Source: an uncultured Collinsella sp. (GTDB lineage: Bacteria > Actinomycetota > Coriobacteriia > Coriobacteriales > Coriobacteriaceae). Taken from it: a stretch of 64,000 bases of DNA. The stretch's first letter is position 1, and each line of letters opens with the position of its first letter. The position numbers were made by a program, and so were the translations under genes. The stretch covers positions 1-64,000 of the forward strand of contig CATYZI010000003.1 in assembly GCA_958415625.1 (NCBI GenBank), read 5' to 3'. This document shows, one piece after another, positions 33,297 to 43,898 of this stretch. A model generated the notes under the pieces. That model searched no databases, was not told the origin of the DNA, and saw only the letters and a program-made list of their open reading frames with translations.

Positions 33297-34163
33297 TTAA
33301 TTGACAATATGCGAGCTCATATAGTCGATAAAACGCCTCGTGGCGATAGGCATGGTGTCCCAGCTGCGCCAGGCTGCCACTACGTCACGCGAGGGAGCGT
33401 GCACGATGGGACGCACGCGAATATCGGCCCTCATGCCCTCGACGGTACGGCGATACAGCATACTCACGCCTAGGCCCTCCTCCACCATCGCCATGATGGT
33501 GTAGTCGTCGGTCACCTCGCTCGTCACGTGCGGCGACAGCCCATGCGCCGCGAATGCATCGAGCACCAGGCTCTGTTCGCCCTCATCCAGCAGCACAAAC
33601 GGCTCGGACGCCAGGTCGGCGAGCGTCACCTTTTCCTTTGCCGTCAGCGGATGCGCGGCCGGCAACAGTGCCACCAACTCATCGTGATAGACCACGCGCT
33701 TCTCGAGCCCAGCAGTAAATCCGCGTGCCGTAAAGCAAAAATCAACCACGCCATCGTGCACCCACTGGGCATTGCGCGTGTAATCGCCCTGTTTGAGCGT
33801 AAAGCGTACACCCGGATGCAGGGCACCAAAGTCGCGGATCACGCGCGGCAACACGGTGCGGCTCACGTTGGTAAACGTTGCGATACGAATATCAGTCGAG
33901 GAGAGTCCCAGCAATTCCTGGCGCTTGCCCTCAAGCTCGGCCTCGGCAGTTACAATCTGGCGCAGATACGGCAGGTACTGCTTGCCGTCGCGCGTAAGCG
34001 AAACGCCCTGCTTGCCGCGCTCGATAAGCGTGGTGCCCAGCTCGCGCTCGAGCGCCTTGACGGCCTGGCTCACCGCACTTTGCGTATAGCCTAGCTCGTC
34101 GGCCGCGCCCTTAAGACTGCCGCAATCGACCACCATACATACAATCTGATATCGCGATGCCAT
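33297..34163 (-). CDS. LysR-family regulator
   Basis: A 288-residue regulator with an N-terminal helix-turn-helix (CGSLKGAADELGYTQSAVSQ, about residues 14-33) and a C-terminal effector domain. It is divergent from an EamA transporter gene, with a LysR-type palindrome between. This arrangement suggests it controls that transporter and itself. Confidence 0.85.
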   Translation of the reverse strand: MASRYQIVCMVVDCGSLKGAADELGYTQSAVSQAVKALERELGTTLIERGKQGVSLTRDGKQYLPYLRQIVTAEAELEGKRQELLGLSSTDIRIATFTNVSRTVLPRVIRDFGALHPGVRFTLKQGDYTRNAQWVHDGVVDFCFTARGFTAGLEKRVVYHDELVALLPAAHPLTAKEKVTLADLASEPFVLLDEGEQSLVLDAFAAHGLSPHVTSEVTDDYTIMAMVEEGLGVSMLYRRTVEGMRADIRVRPIVHAPSRDVVAAWRSWDTMPIATRRFIDYMSSHIVN

Positions 34164-34222
34164 CGTGCCTCCACATCGGTGTAGCCGTAAAACGTTTTGC
34201 CAGGGCTTTTTCTACCTACATT

Positions 34223-34241
34223 AGTATTGCTTAATCATACT
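34223..34241. promoter_or_regulatory. LysR-type operator between divergent genes
   Basis: AGTAT and ATACT are separated by nine bases (T-N11-A type) in the 158-base gap between the LysR gene and the EamA transporter gene. Confidence 0.5.
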
Positions 34242-34321
34242 GAAGATACATTCGCTTTACTACATCAAAATCTGGGAGCAGAATCCTTTTTGCGAAACCG
34301 TTCTGTAACAAAAGGAGTCCC

Positions 34322-35224
34322 ATGGATCGCAAAAAAGCAATCGCGCTCTCGTTTTCCGTTCCCGTCGCATGGGGCTTTTCGTACCCCCTCATGAAGATCG
34401 GCATGGACAGCATGAACGCCACGAGCATCGTTGCGCTGCGCTGCATCATCGCCTTTGTGGCCTGCCTGCTGCTCTTCCACAAGCACGCGCTGCGCATCAA
34501 CCGCGACCTCATGGTTCGCGCCGCCATCATCGGCGCCATCATGGCAACCGAGCTCACCTGCATGTGCTTGGGCTCCAGCCTTACCTCCGCCTCCACCGCC
34601 GGCTTTTTGCAGAGCCTGACGGTCGTGATCGTGCCGTTTGCCAACGCCGCCCTGCTGCGCCGCGCCCCCGAGCGCAAAGTTCTCGTCGGCACCGCCATCG
34701 TCACCTGTGGCATGCTGCTGCTCTCGGGCGCCGACTTCACCAGCCTGAACCCGGGCGCGCTCATCATGTTGCTCTCGGCCTTTATCTATGCCGGCCATAT
34801 CATTGTGGCGAAGCGCTTTGTCGAAGATGTCGACCCGCTGGCCCTGGGCGTTTGGCAGCTTGGCTTCGGCGGCTTATTCTCGGGTATCGCCGCATTCACC
34901 TTTGGCGGTTTCACGCTTCCCGGCACGCCGGGCGAGGTCGTGGTCGTCGTCGCACTCGCGCTCATCTGCTCTGCCTACGGCTTTATCACCCAAACGCTCG
35001 CGCAGCCCCACGTGCCCGCCGAGACCACAGGCTTTGCCTTCTCGCTCGAGCCGGTCTGCTCCGCTGTCTTCTCGTTCTTCCTGGTCGGCGAGGTCCTGAG
35101 CCCCATCGCCTTCTTTGGCGCCGCCCTCATCCTCACCGGCGTCATGGTGGCAACCGTCGAGCTCCCGCGTCTTCGTGCACACGGGCACGCTCGCATGGCA
35201 AGAGCGCCCGAGCGCGTCTCGTAG
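34322..35224 (+). CDS. EamA/DMT-superfamily transporter
   Basis: A 300-residue protein with 10 hydrophobic segments in two EamA repeats. SFSVPVAWGFSYPLMKIGMD at the start and EPVCSAVFSFFLVGEVLSP near the end are the repeat signatures. Members export amino acids, nucleosides or other metabolites. AAAAGGAGTCCC precedes the ATG. It is probably regulated by the divergent LysR protein. Confidence 0.85.
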   Translation: MDRKKAIALSFSVPVAWGFSYPLMKIGMDSMNATSIVALRCIIAFVACLLLFHKHALRINRDLMVRAAIIGAIMATELTCMCLGSSLTSASTAGFLQSLTVVIVPFANAALLRRAPERKVLVGTAIVTCGMLLLSGADFTSLNPGALIMLLSAFIYAGHIIVAKRFVEDVDPLALGVWQLGFGGLFSGIAAFTFGGFTLPGTPGEVVVVVALALICSAYGFITQTLAQPHVPAETTGFAFSLEPVCSAVFSFFLVGEVLSPIAFFGAALILTGVMVATVELPRLRAHGHARMARAPERVS

Positions 35225-35249
35225 ACCCCACTCCTTATACAGCCGCGGC

Positions 35250-35277
35250 ATAAAGGCAACCGGTGCGCCTTTATAAT
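35250..35277 (+). promoter_or_regulatory. Promoter -10 of ung, overlapping a small inverted repeat
   Basis: TATAAT at 35272-35277 lies 36 bases before the ung start. ATAAAGGC (35250-35257) and GCCTTTAT (35267-35274) form a hairpin that may end the EamA transcript and overlaps the -10. Confidence 0.4.
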
Positions 35278-35312
35278 AGATGCCAACAGAGCATCTGACG
35301 TAAAGGAGCCCC

Positions 35313-36038
35313 ATGGACGCCGCGACCCGCGACCGCAACATAGCAACTTGGTTGGGCGATGCGCCGCAGCCGGTACGCGACACAACGAACCAGCTGCTCG
35401 AGCGCATCGCCCTTTTGCGTGCCGAGCAGACCATCTACCCGGCACAAGACGACATCCTCAATGCCCTCGCCTACACGCCGGCCGACCAGGTCAAGGTTGT
35501 CATCTTGGGTCAGGACCCCTATCACGGACCCAACCAGGCCATGGGGCTGTCGTTCTCGGTCCCCGCGTCGCAAACCAAGTTACCGCCGAGCCTGCGCAAC
35601 ATCTATAAGGAACTCAAAGCCGATCTGGACTGCCCCATTCCCGCCACGGGAGACCTAACCCCCTGGGCACAACAGGGCGTCCTACTCCTTAACACGACGC
35701 TCACCGTGCGCGAGCATGCCGCGAACTCGCACGCCAAGCTGGGCTGGAGCACGCTTACCGACTACGTTATCGAACGCTGCTGCCAGCTGCCCCAGCCGGT
35801 CGTCTTTTTGGCATGGGGCCGTTTTGCCCAGCAGATGGTCGAGGGCAAGCTCGCCGCGACCGGCGCGGGCAAGGCAGGCGACAAGTTCTGCCTAGCCTCT
35901 ACGCATCCCTCGCCGCTTTCGGCAAACCGTGCCACGGCAGAACTCCCGGCCTTTATGGGGTCGCACCCCTTCTCCGCTGCCAATCGGCTACTCGAACAGC
36001 ACGGCTCGACCCCCGTCAACTGGACTTGCCTCGGCTAA
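35313..36038 (+). CDS. ung: Uracil-DNA glycosylase, family 1
   Basis: A 241-residue DNA repair enzyme that removes uracil from DNA. The water-activating motif GQDPYH (Asp68), LLLNTTLTVREH and the minor-groove loop HPSPLS (about residue 197) are all present, and the length is normal. AAAGGAGCCCC precedes the ATG. It is a single gene ending at a strong terminator. Confidence 0.95.
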   Translation: MDAATRDRNIATWLGDAPQPVRDTTNQLLERIALLRAEQTIYPAQDDILNALAYTPADQVKVVILGQDPYHGPNQAMGLSFSVPASQTKLPPSLRNIYKELKADLDCPIPATGDLTPWAQQGVLLLNTTLTVREHAANSHAKLGWSTLTDYVIERCCQLPQPVVFLAWGRFAQQMVEGKLAATGAGKAGDKFCLASTHPSPLSANRATAELPAFMGSHPFSAANRLLEQHGSTPVNWTCLG

Positions 36039-36053
36039 AAATCGATACATCAA

Positions 36054-36091
36054 AAACGCGCCCGACGGCAATCTTGCCATCGGGCGCGTTT
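36054..36091. terminator. Terminator between ung and the SDR gene
   Basis: AAACGCGCCCGA and TCGGGCGCGTTT form a 12-bp stem with an inner GGCA/TGCC extension. It ends two bases from the convergent SDR stop, so it can serve both genes. Confidence 0.85.
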
Positions 36092-36092
36092 C

Positions 36093-36773
36093 CTATTCGG
36101 GCCAAATAAACTGCGTGCGGCCGGCCTCGCCACCGTCAATGAGCAGACTCTGCCCGGTCATAAACCGGTTGGTCACGCCCACAAAGTAGATCCACTCGGC
36201 GATCTCTTGGGCGGTGGCCCAGCGCTTAAGCGGCGTGAGCTCCATAATCTGACTCCACAGGTGCTCGTCCTCCATCACGCAACGGTTGAGCGGCGTGATA
36301 ACGCCGCCCGGGTCCACACTGTTGGCGATGGCCTGCGGCGCCAGGCGGTTTGCAAGGTTCTTGGTGTAGGCGATAACGCCGCCCTTGCTGGCAGCATAGG
36401 CGGGAAACTCCGATCCCGTATGTCCGCTCGCCGACCCCACATTGACCACGGATTGGATAGCAGGCGCCGGCTTGGCGGCAAGCCCCTCCCCCGCAAAGGC
36501 ATAGCGCTCGGTCACGTTGATGGTGCCACGCAGGTTGGCAGCGATGTCGTCGGCCGAATCTTGCGTGCCGGCAACGTTTACGATCGCCTGAGGCTCAAGG
36601 CCGTCTGGAAACGAGTCCGGCTCGCGGACATCAACGATCAGATGGCGATAGCGCTCGTGCTCGACGGCCGCCGGCAGCAGATCAAAGCCCACGACCTCGT
36701 GGCCCTCGTCCAAAAAGCGCTGCACGCACGCGGCTCCAATGCCGCCCGAAGCGCCCGTGATCAAAACCCGCAT
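36093..36773 (-). CDS. Short-chain dehydrogenase/reductase
   Basis: A 226-residue Rossmann-fold oxidoreductase. The cofactor loop is TGASGGIG (about residues 6-13), IVNVAG takes the NNAG position, and the catalytic YAASK (Tyr and Lys) follows a Ser-containing strand. The fourth residue of the tetrad is also likely. It starts nine bases after the stop of the queuosine-precursor transporter gene, so the two are co-transcribed. Substrate unknown. Confidence 0.85.
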   Translation of the reverse strand: MRVLITGASGGIGAACVQRFLDEGHEVVGFDLLPAAVEHERYRHLIVDVREPDSFPDGLEPQAIVNVAGTQDSADDIAANLRGTINVTERYAFAGEGLAAKPAPAIQSVVNVGSASGHTGSEFPAYAASKGGVIAYTKNLANRLAPQAIANSVDPGGVITPLNRCVMEDEHLWSQIMELTPLKRWATAQEIAEWIYFVGVTNRFMTGQSLLIDGGEAGRTQFIWPE

Positions 36774-36782
36774 AGGTGCTCC

Positions 36783-37505
36783 TTAGGCAGCTGCGTGGCG
36801 CTCGAGGTACTCGGAGCCCACATTCTCGCGCTCCCAGCCGCGCACGACCTTATAGCCCACGGGGCTCAGAAAGACCTCGCACAGCAGCTCGGCGACAGCG
36901 CCGGTCAGCGAGCACATAAGAACCTGCACCCAGGTCCAACCAAAGAACGTGTGGCTCACCACAATGGCAAAGACCAAGTTGTCGATAAACTGGCCAACAC
37001 CCGTGGACACATAAGAGCGGAAGGCAAAGCTCGCAAAGTTATTCTTTTTGAGCATGCGGCCGAGCGACTGGTTGAGCGTGGAGTTAACCACGGCAGAAAC
37101 GAGCATTGCCAGCGAAGAGCCCAGCACCACGTACCAGGTGCCGCCGATGGTGGCGTTAAGGGCGGCGTTGACCTCGATCATACCCGTGTCGTAGTAGGCA
37201 CCCCACATGCCGGGCGTGAGCGAGCATGCCCAAAAGCATAGGCTCACGGCCAGGTTGACCAGCAGCGCGAGGATAGAGATTTTGATGGATGCCTTGGCGC
37301 CAAAGCGCTTGCAGATCATGTCCTGGCACAAAAACGAAACCCAGCTCACCACAAAGCCGCAATCGAGTGCCAGATACGGCAGGCTGATAAGCTCTTTGTT
37401 GGCCAGCAGGTTCATCATGATAACGCTCACGAAAAACAGCGAAACCGTTGCCGCGGGAATGCTCCGCAACAGGACCTTGTAGTCCTCCATGACCTTCTTG
37501 ATCAT
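36783..37505 (-). CDS. yhhQ: Queuosine-precursor transporter, YhhQ/VUT family
   Basis: A 240-residue membrane protein with about six helices. NLLANKELISLPYLALDCG, and the late STGVGQFIDNLVFAIVVS with the acidic QFID site, are characteristic of the YhhQ family, which imports queuosine precursors (preQ0/preQ1 or queuine). AAAGGAG precedes the ATG. A candidate preQ1 riboswitch covers the leader, which fits the assignment. An SDR gene follows in the same operon. Confidence 0.85.
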   Translation of the reverse strand: MIKKVMEDYKVLLRSIPAATVSLFFVSVIMMNLLANKELISLPYLALDCGFVVSWVSFLCQDMICKRFGAKASIKISILALLVNLAVSLCFWACSLTPGMWGAYYDTGMIEVNAALNATIGGTWYVVLGSSLAMLVSAVVNSTLNQSLGRMLKKNNFASFAFRSYVSTGVGQFIDNLVFAIVVSHTFFGWTWVQVLMCSLTGAVAELLCEVFLSPVGYKVVRGWERENVGSEYLERHAAA

Positions 37506-37511
37506 TATGTA

Positions 37512-37560
37512 CTCCTTTGGTTTTAGGTTTAACGAGCAGGATATCGGACCCGAACTGCTC
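37512..37560 (-). promoter_or_regulatory. Candidate preQ1-I riboswitch
   Basis: On the minus strand GAGCAG and CTGCTC form the stem around a loop starting TTCGGGTCC. An A-rich tail (TTAAACCTAAAACC) then runs into the AAAGGAG of the transporter gene. GGT in the loop can pair with ACC in the tail, the H-type pseudoknot of preQ1-I aptamers, and this would hide the ribosome binding site. The sequence departs from the consensus at several loop positions. Confidence 0.5.
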
Positions 37561-37661
37561 GGACGCCCCGGTCTTGAGACGACGGTGGGTATGATAGCCG
37601 CTCACACGGCATCAGGCAAGCAAACGGCGCGGCAGCCCCGCAAGGCCACCGCGCCGGTGCG

Positions 37662-39275
<1,614 letters not shown>

Positions 39276-39409
39276 GCGGATCCTTTCTTGCATTGAGTGC
39301 ATTACGTCGTTGTAACCGCATTATTGTAGCCGCCAAATCCCGCCATAGGGCACCTATCAGGACAAATTCATTAGCCGAGCTCGCTGTGCACCGGGCAGCC
39401 GCCTCAAGG

Positions 39410-39711
39410 ATTGTCTCGATCTGTAACAGCAAGACGGGTTTTGAGCCCCTACCTGTTACAGATCGAGACAAACTGGCAGGCCCGCCGGCACAATCTCAAT
39501 CTGTAACATCTAGCCGCCCAAATCAGGTCTAACTGTTACAAATCGAGATAAACAGGAAGGCAGGGAGCCAATGTCTCAATCTGTAACATCTAGCCGCGCA
39601 AATCGACTCTTACTGTTACAGATTGAGACAAATAAGCAGGCGGGCAAATAAGATCTCGATCTGTAACAGCAGGCGACCCAAAACGGACCTAGGTGTTACA
39701 GATTGAGATTG
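39410..39711. repeat. Array of four 80-bp-period hairpins
   Basis: Four units start near 39411, 39491, 39571 and 39652. Each has a left arm like TGTCTCGATCTGTAACA, a loop of about 25 bases, and the complementary right arm TGTTACAGATCGAGACA, with about 20 bases between units. Arms therefore recur every 40 bases in alternating orientation. Loops 2 and 3 share TCTAGCCGC and AAATC. There is no open frame. The array occupies most of the 558-base gap between prfC and the GntR gene; the rest of the gap holds only the GntR promoter. Confidence 0.9.
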
Positions 39712-39773
39712 TTTTGGGGCAAGCGCGGCACTGGCGGACTATTCCACATTTAGCTCTTGCGTAACTGTGCATA

Positions 39774-39807
39774 GTGTATATATACTGTGCTTACCGGTTA
39801 TATACAC
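39774..39807 (+). promoter_or_regulatory. Operator of the GntR/ABC operon
   Basis: GTGTATATA (39774-39782) and TATATACAC (39799-39807) form a perfect inverted repeat 28 bases before the regulator start. Its position and AT-rich arms fit autoregulation by a YtrA-type GntR protein. Confidence 0.6.
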
Positions 39808-39834
39808 GTGTAGCCCATCAGCTAAGGAGCCGCT

Positions 39835-40215
39835 GTGGACATCATCCTATCCAATTCGAGCGACAAGCCCATCTACGAGCAAATAGCCTCGCAAGTCAAA
39901 GCTCAGATCCTTTCGGGCACGCTCGCGGCGGGAGCCAAACTCCCCAGTATCCGTGCACTCGCGAGCGATCTTGGCGTGAGTGTCATCACCACCAAGCGCG
40001 CCTACGCCGACCTGGAGCAACTCGGCTTCATCTGCACCGTGCAGGGCAAGGGCTGTTTTGTCGCCGAGGGCAACCAGGAGCTCTTGCGCGAAAACCAGCT
40101 CTGCCATATCGAAGAACTGCTTGCGAAAGCGGCGAGCCAAGCCGAAGCCCTGGGCGTTACGCGCGACAAGCTGCACGAGATGCTCGACCTGGTAGCCCCC
40201 GAAACCATGCAGTAG
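39835..40215 (+). CDS. GntR-family regulator, YtrA subfamily
   Basis: A 126-residue regulator. The winged helix (PIYEQIASQVKAQILSG, then LPSIRALASDLGVSVITTKR) covers residues 12-75, and only a short helical tail follows, as in the YtrA subfamily that controls adjacent ABC exporters. The GTG at 39835 has AAGGAG six bases upstream. First gene of a three-gene operon; the operator lies just before it. Confidence 0.88.
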   Translation: MDIILSNSSDKPIYEQIASQVKAQILSGTLAAGAKLPSIRALASDLGVSVITTKRAYADLEQLGFICTVQGKGCFVAEGNQELLRENQLCHIEELLAKAASQAEALGVTRDKLHEMLDLVAPETMQ

Positions 40216-40238
40216 CCATCTGCAAGAAAGGCTATACC

Positions 40239-41120
40239 ATGCAAAACCTTTTAGAACTCAAAGGCATCTCACGCCGTGTGAGCGACCGTTTTTCGTTGCG
40301 AGTGGTCACACTCGCCGTGGAGCCCGGCCAGATCGTTGGCTTTGTGGGCGCAAATGGCGCCGGCAAGACGACGACCATTCGCGCCGCGCTTGGGCTTATA
40401 AAGCTCGATGCCGGCGAGGTGCATTTGCTTGGACAGCGCTGCGACGCCAACGCGCCCGACGAGACGCAGCGCCACCTGCGCTCCCGCATCGGGCTTGTCC
40501 TGGACACGTGTCCCTTCCCCTCCACGCTCAAGGTGGGCCAGGTCGAGAGGCTCGTAGGCCCGGCATACCCCACGTGGAGCTGCGAAACGTTCGCCGGATT
40601 CATCGACCGATTTGGCCTCGATCCCAAGACGAAGGTCAAGGACCTCTCCCGCGGCATGGGCATGAAGCTGCAGCTCGCCTGTGCGCTCAGTCACAATGCT
40701 AAGCTGCTCGTTTTGGACGAAGCCACCGCGGGCCTCGATCCCATGGCGCGCGAGGAACTGCTCGACGAGTTGCTTGCCTTTGTCGCCGACGGCCAGCACA
40801 GCGTGCTGCTCTCAAGCCACATTACGTCCGACCTCGATCGCGCTGCCGACCGCGTCATCTGCATCGATAACGGCTCGATTGCGTTTGACCTGCCGCGCGA
40901 GGACATTACCGACCGAGCCGGCATCGCCCACTGCACCCAAGCACAGGCCGCAGAGCTTATGGCTTGCGTCGAAGGCGCCCGTGCCGCCCACCACGCCTAT
41001 AGCGTGGACGTGCTCGTGCCCAACCGTCGCGATGTGCTCGAGGCCTTCCCCGAGATTCCCTGCGACCGGGCAACCATTGATGACTATCTTCGCCTCACGC
41101 TGAAAGGGGCTTCGAAATGA
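40239..41120 (+). CDS. ABC transporter ATP-binding protein
   Basis: A 293-residue ATPase. Walker A is GANGAGKTT, the signature LSRGMGMKLQLA and Walker B LLVLDEATAGLDP, with the switch His in LSSHI. The C-terminal 70 residues are specific to exporters of the YtrB/YxlF-like kind. It powers the membrane protein encoded next, whose ATG overlaps its stop (ATGA). Confidence 0.9.
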   Translation: MQNLLELKGISRRVSDRFSLRVVTLAVEPGQIVGFVGANGAGKTTTIRAALGLIKLDAGEVHLLGQRCDANAPDETQRHLRSRIGLVLDTCPFPSTLKVGQVERLVGPAYPTWSCETFAGFIDRFGLDPKTKVKDLSRGMGMKLQLACALSHNAKLLVLDEATAGLDPMAREELLDELLAFVADGQHSVLLSSHITSDLDRAADRVICIDNGSIAFDLPREDITDRAGIAHCTQAQAAELMACVEGARAAHHAYSVDVLVPNRRDVLEAFPEIPCDRATIDDYLRLTLKGASK

Positions 41121-41815
41121 AACGCGCCTTTATGTCTGAGCTCGCCATCGTCCGCACGCTTGTCCCGAGCATCGCGGGCGTCGGCCTGTTCATCTTCGTC
41201 GTACTGACCCTCGCCAACGCATCGGACGGTGACTCTGGCATGAGTGCCGGCGCCTGCGCGGTCAGCGCCATGTCGCCCATCGTGGTCATGAACTCGCTGG
41301 CCGGCTACGACAATCAAAACGGATGGGAGCGCTATCGGGCAACGCTGCCCATCTCGCGCAAAGACATCATCTGTGCACGCTACCTGAGCATCATTGTCTT
41401 CTCGGCCGTCATGGCGTGCGCCGCCGCGCTTTTGAGCATCGTCTCCATCCCGCTCTTCAACAGCGCGGGTATTCCCTCGACGGGACAGACCGTCTTTGAG
41501 ACCACAATAGCCTCCGCCGCATCGATGCTCATCTCCCTCATGATGGTGTTTTTGGCACAGCCGCTGTTCTTTCGATTTGGACACATGGAGGCGCTGCGCC
41601 TTTCCGTCGGCCTGTTTGCCCTGCTCGGGTGCCTTGCCATGGCAGCGCTGAGCTCCTCCAACCCCATCAGCAACTGGCTCATGTCGATTGCCGGAGCGAA
41701 TCCCGATCCTGCCGTTCTGGGCTGTCTGTGCGCAGGAATTGCCGTGCTGGCCCTCGCGCTATGCGCAATCAGCTGCACCGTCAGCACCAAGGTTTATCGA
41801 GTACACGACCTGTAG
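41117..41815 (+). CDS. ABC-2-type permease
   Basis: A 232-residue membrane protein with six hydrophobic segments. NSLAGYDNQNGWERYRATLP, followed by ISRKDIICARYL, is typical of ABC-2 permeases encoded beside GntR regulators. Together with the ATPase it should form an exporter, perhaps of a cell-wall-active or antimicrobial compound, judged from YtrA-type operons. Translation is coupled to the ATPase gene. Confidence 0.85.
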   Translation: MKRAFMSELAIVRTLVPSIAGVGLFIFVVLTLANASDGDSGMSAGACAVSAMSPIVVMNSLAGYDNQNGWERYRATLPISRKDIICARYLSIIVFSAVMACAAALLSIVSIPLFNSAGIPSTGQTVFETTIASAASMLISLMMVFLAQPLFFRFGHMEALRLSVGLFALLGCLAMAALSSSNPISNWLMSIAGANPDPAVLGCLCAGIAVLALALCAISCTVSTKVYRVHDL

Positions 41816-41901
41816 GCACGCGAGTCTCAATCCACGAAGGACGCGATCGCCCCCGCCGCAAATCCGTGACAAATGGCATATCCCCGGCACGCGCTATCGT
41901 G

Positions 41902-43203
41902 CTACTTGCGCAGCGGCTTGGGCAGCGGAATGCCTGCCGCGATGACGGCGGCGATGATCATGCAGACAATGCCCTTGAGCGGGAAGCACATGAGCAGCAG
42001 GCCCACGACCATGACGGGCTGACGCATGACGGCACCCATCGTCGAGGCGGTACAGACGGCGACGCAAAAGACCGGATCGGCGCCCGTAAGGACGGCAAGG
42101 CCGTAGCCCAGGCTCACGCCCGAGAAGATAACGGGGAAGAAGTGACCGCCGCGCCAGCCCAGGTTGATGAGGGCGGGCGTCAGCATGGCCTTGATAAGAC
42201 CAGTTGCAATGAGCACACCGGCGGGAATGGTCATATAGGTCTCCATGAGCACGTCGGCCTGCGTCTCGCCAGCAAACATGGTGTAGGGCAGGACCGTGCC
42301 GCAGATAGCGAGCGCCAAACCGGCCAGCATGGCCTTGACGACAGGGCGCTCCCCTATGGCGTGGGCCAACGCCTCGCTCGCGTGCTCCGAGACAAAGTAC
42401 AGCCAGCCACAGGCCGTGCCGACGAGCGCCAGGGGAATAAGCCAAGCAAGCTCGAGGTTGCCCACCTGCGCGGCCTCGAACCTCGGCATACCCATGCCGC
42501 CGCCCACAAGCTGGCCAAGCAGCAGGTAGGTGCCCAAACCGCCAGCGATCGCGATACCGTAGACCACGGTCTTTTGCGCCTTGGGAAGCTTGATGGTGAT
42601 CTCGTCAGACGCGGACTCATCGTCATTGGCACCCTGACCGTCAGCACTTCCGGCGAGCGGCGCCACAAAGCCAAACACGGGCGCGGTAAAGAGCGCCGTC
42701 AGGGCAGCCTGGGTGCCCAGCAGCGTGAGCTCCCTAAACTCAGCTCCAAAGCGACGCATGCGATCGCCGACCCAGCTGCACAGTCCCGCGATAACGCCGG
42801 TCAGGCCGGCCTCCGGTCCAATACTTCCGCCAAACAGCAACGGCAGCAGCGCCGCAATCGACAGCTTGCCCAGATTGTCGTACGGGTAGCGACCGTCTTG
42901 CTTGACCTTGGTCATGACCTGGTTGAGGTCGTCGGTCTTGGCGCCCGTCATCTTTTCGTACAGGCCAATCACCAAGCCGCCCAGCAGGCAGACAAAAAAC
43001 GGGTACGGCAAAAAGCCAAACGGACCGCTGGCGAGTTCGGGCGAAGAGGCACCCAGCATATGCGGGACCTCGGTCCACAAATAATCAATGCCGTGCTCCA
43101 TCGCAAAGAAGAATAGCCAGACTGCAGCACCCGCGAGTGCACCGGTCACGGCAACGCTGACCAAAAACAGCGCGCGGTTTGTGGGTTTGGCAAGGTTATC
43201 CAT
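41902..43203 (-). CDS. ClC-family chloride channel/transporter
   Basis: A 433-residue membrane protein. GGSIGPEAGLTG is the GxxGPE anion-filter motif and GWRGGHFFPVIF the GGxFxP motif. The helices fit the ClC fold, though an acidic hydrophilic loop (ADGQGANDDESASDE, about residues 190-205) is inserted between the halves. It moves chloride or fluoride, by exchange with protons if the gating Glu acts. GGGAGGACCCG precedes the ATG. Single gene. Confidence 0.88.
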   Translation of the reverse strand: MDNLAKPTNRALFLVSVAVTGALAGAAVWLFFFAMEHGIDYLWTEVPHMLGASSPELASGPFGFLPYPFFVCLLGGLVIGLYEKMTGAKTDDLNQVMTKVKQDGRYPYDNLGKLSIAALLPLLFGGSIGPEAGLTGVIAGLCSWVGDRMRRFGAEFRELTLLGTQAALTALFTAPVFGFVAPLAGSADGQGANDDESASDEITIKLPKAQKTVVYGIAIAGGLGTYLLLGQLVGGGMGMPRFEAAQVGNLELAWLIPLALVGTACGWLYFVSEHASEALAHAIGERPVVKAMLAGLALAICGTVLPYTMFAGETQADVLMETYMTIPAGVLIATGLIKAMLTPALINLGWRGGHFFPVIFSGVSLGYGLAVLTGADPVFCVAVCTASTMGAVMRQPVMVVGLLLMCFPLKGIVCMIIAAVIAAGIPLPKPLRK

Positions 43204-43328
43204 CGGGTCCTCCCGTGGTCAAAATCGACAAAGATACGTTTTATTGTAGAGCGAGCGTTGCCCGAACGAGCCAACCGTCTGCACCGCAAACGGCACCATT
43301 GGGAGTCATAGTGGGGCAGGCTCAAGAC

Positions 43329-43862
43329 TCATCCATTAATAATCGAGGCAATCTCGCGCAAATCGTCGGCAAAGTAGATGCCGTGCTGGCGCTGCGGGCT
43401 CGAAAGTCCTTTATCAATCATGTGCTCGAGCAGCGCCTTAAGATCGTTGTAGTAGCCCCCGAGGTTGCACAGGATGCACGGCGCACTCAAGTGCCCCAAC
43501 GACACGGCGGACATGACCTCGGCAATCTCCTCGAGCGTGCCCGTACCGCCCGGGAAAGCGATGAACGCGTCGCCGAGCTCGATCATCTTGGCCTTACGCT
43601 CGGCCATGTCACTCGTCACGATGAGGTCGTCAATACCGTCGTGTTGAAACTCTGCCTCGATAAAAAAGCTCGGCTCAACACCCGTCACGTGTCCACCCGC
43701 CTCGAGCACGCTATCGGCAAGCGCGCCCATCAGGCCCGACTTGGAGCCGCCGTATACCAGCGCGTGGCCGTTGGAGCCAATCCACGTGCCGAGCTCTCGC
43801 ACTGCAGGCAGAAACGCCGGGTCGTTGCCGACGCTCGCGCCCAGGTACACCGTGATGTTCAT
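43329..43862 (-). CDS. LOG-family nucleotide phosphoribohydrolase-like protein
   Basis: A 177-residue Rossmann-fold protein. GGSKSGLMG and the signature PGGTGTLEE are both intact. LOG proteins release cytokinin-type bases from nucleoside monophosphates; in bacteria many act on AMP-like nucleotides. The ATG at 43862 has GGGGGA six bases upstream; a TTG two codons earlier is also open. It is followed in the same orientation by no close partner. Confidence 0.85.
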   Translation of the reverse strand: MNITVYLGASVGNDPAFLPAVRELGTWIGSNGHALVYGGSKSGLMGALADSVLEAGGHVTGVEPSFFIEAEFQHDGIDDLIVTSDMAERKAKMIELGDAFIAFPGGTGTLEEIAEVMSAVSLGHLSAPCILCNLGGYYNDLKALLEHMIDKGLSSPQRQHGIYFADDLREIASIING

Positions 43863-43898
43863 ATGCAATCCCCCTCGTCGTGACGCGCGGCACCCGTT

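Noticed and set aside
39410..39711. CRISPR array
   Set aside because: The repeats alternate in orientation, the loops are partly alike rather than unique spacers, and no cas gene is near.
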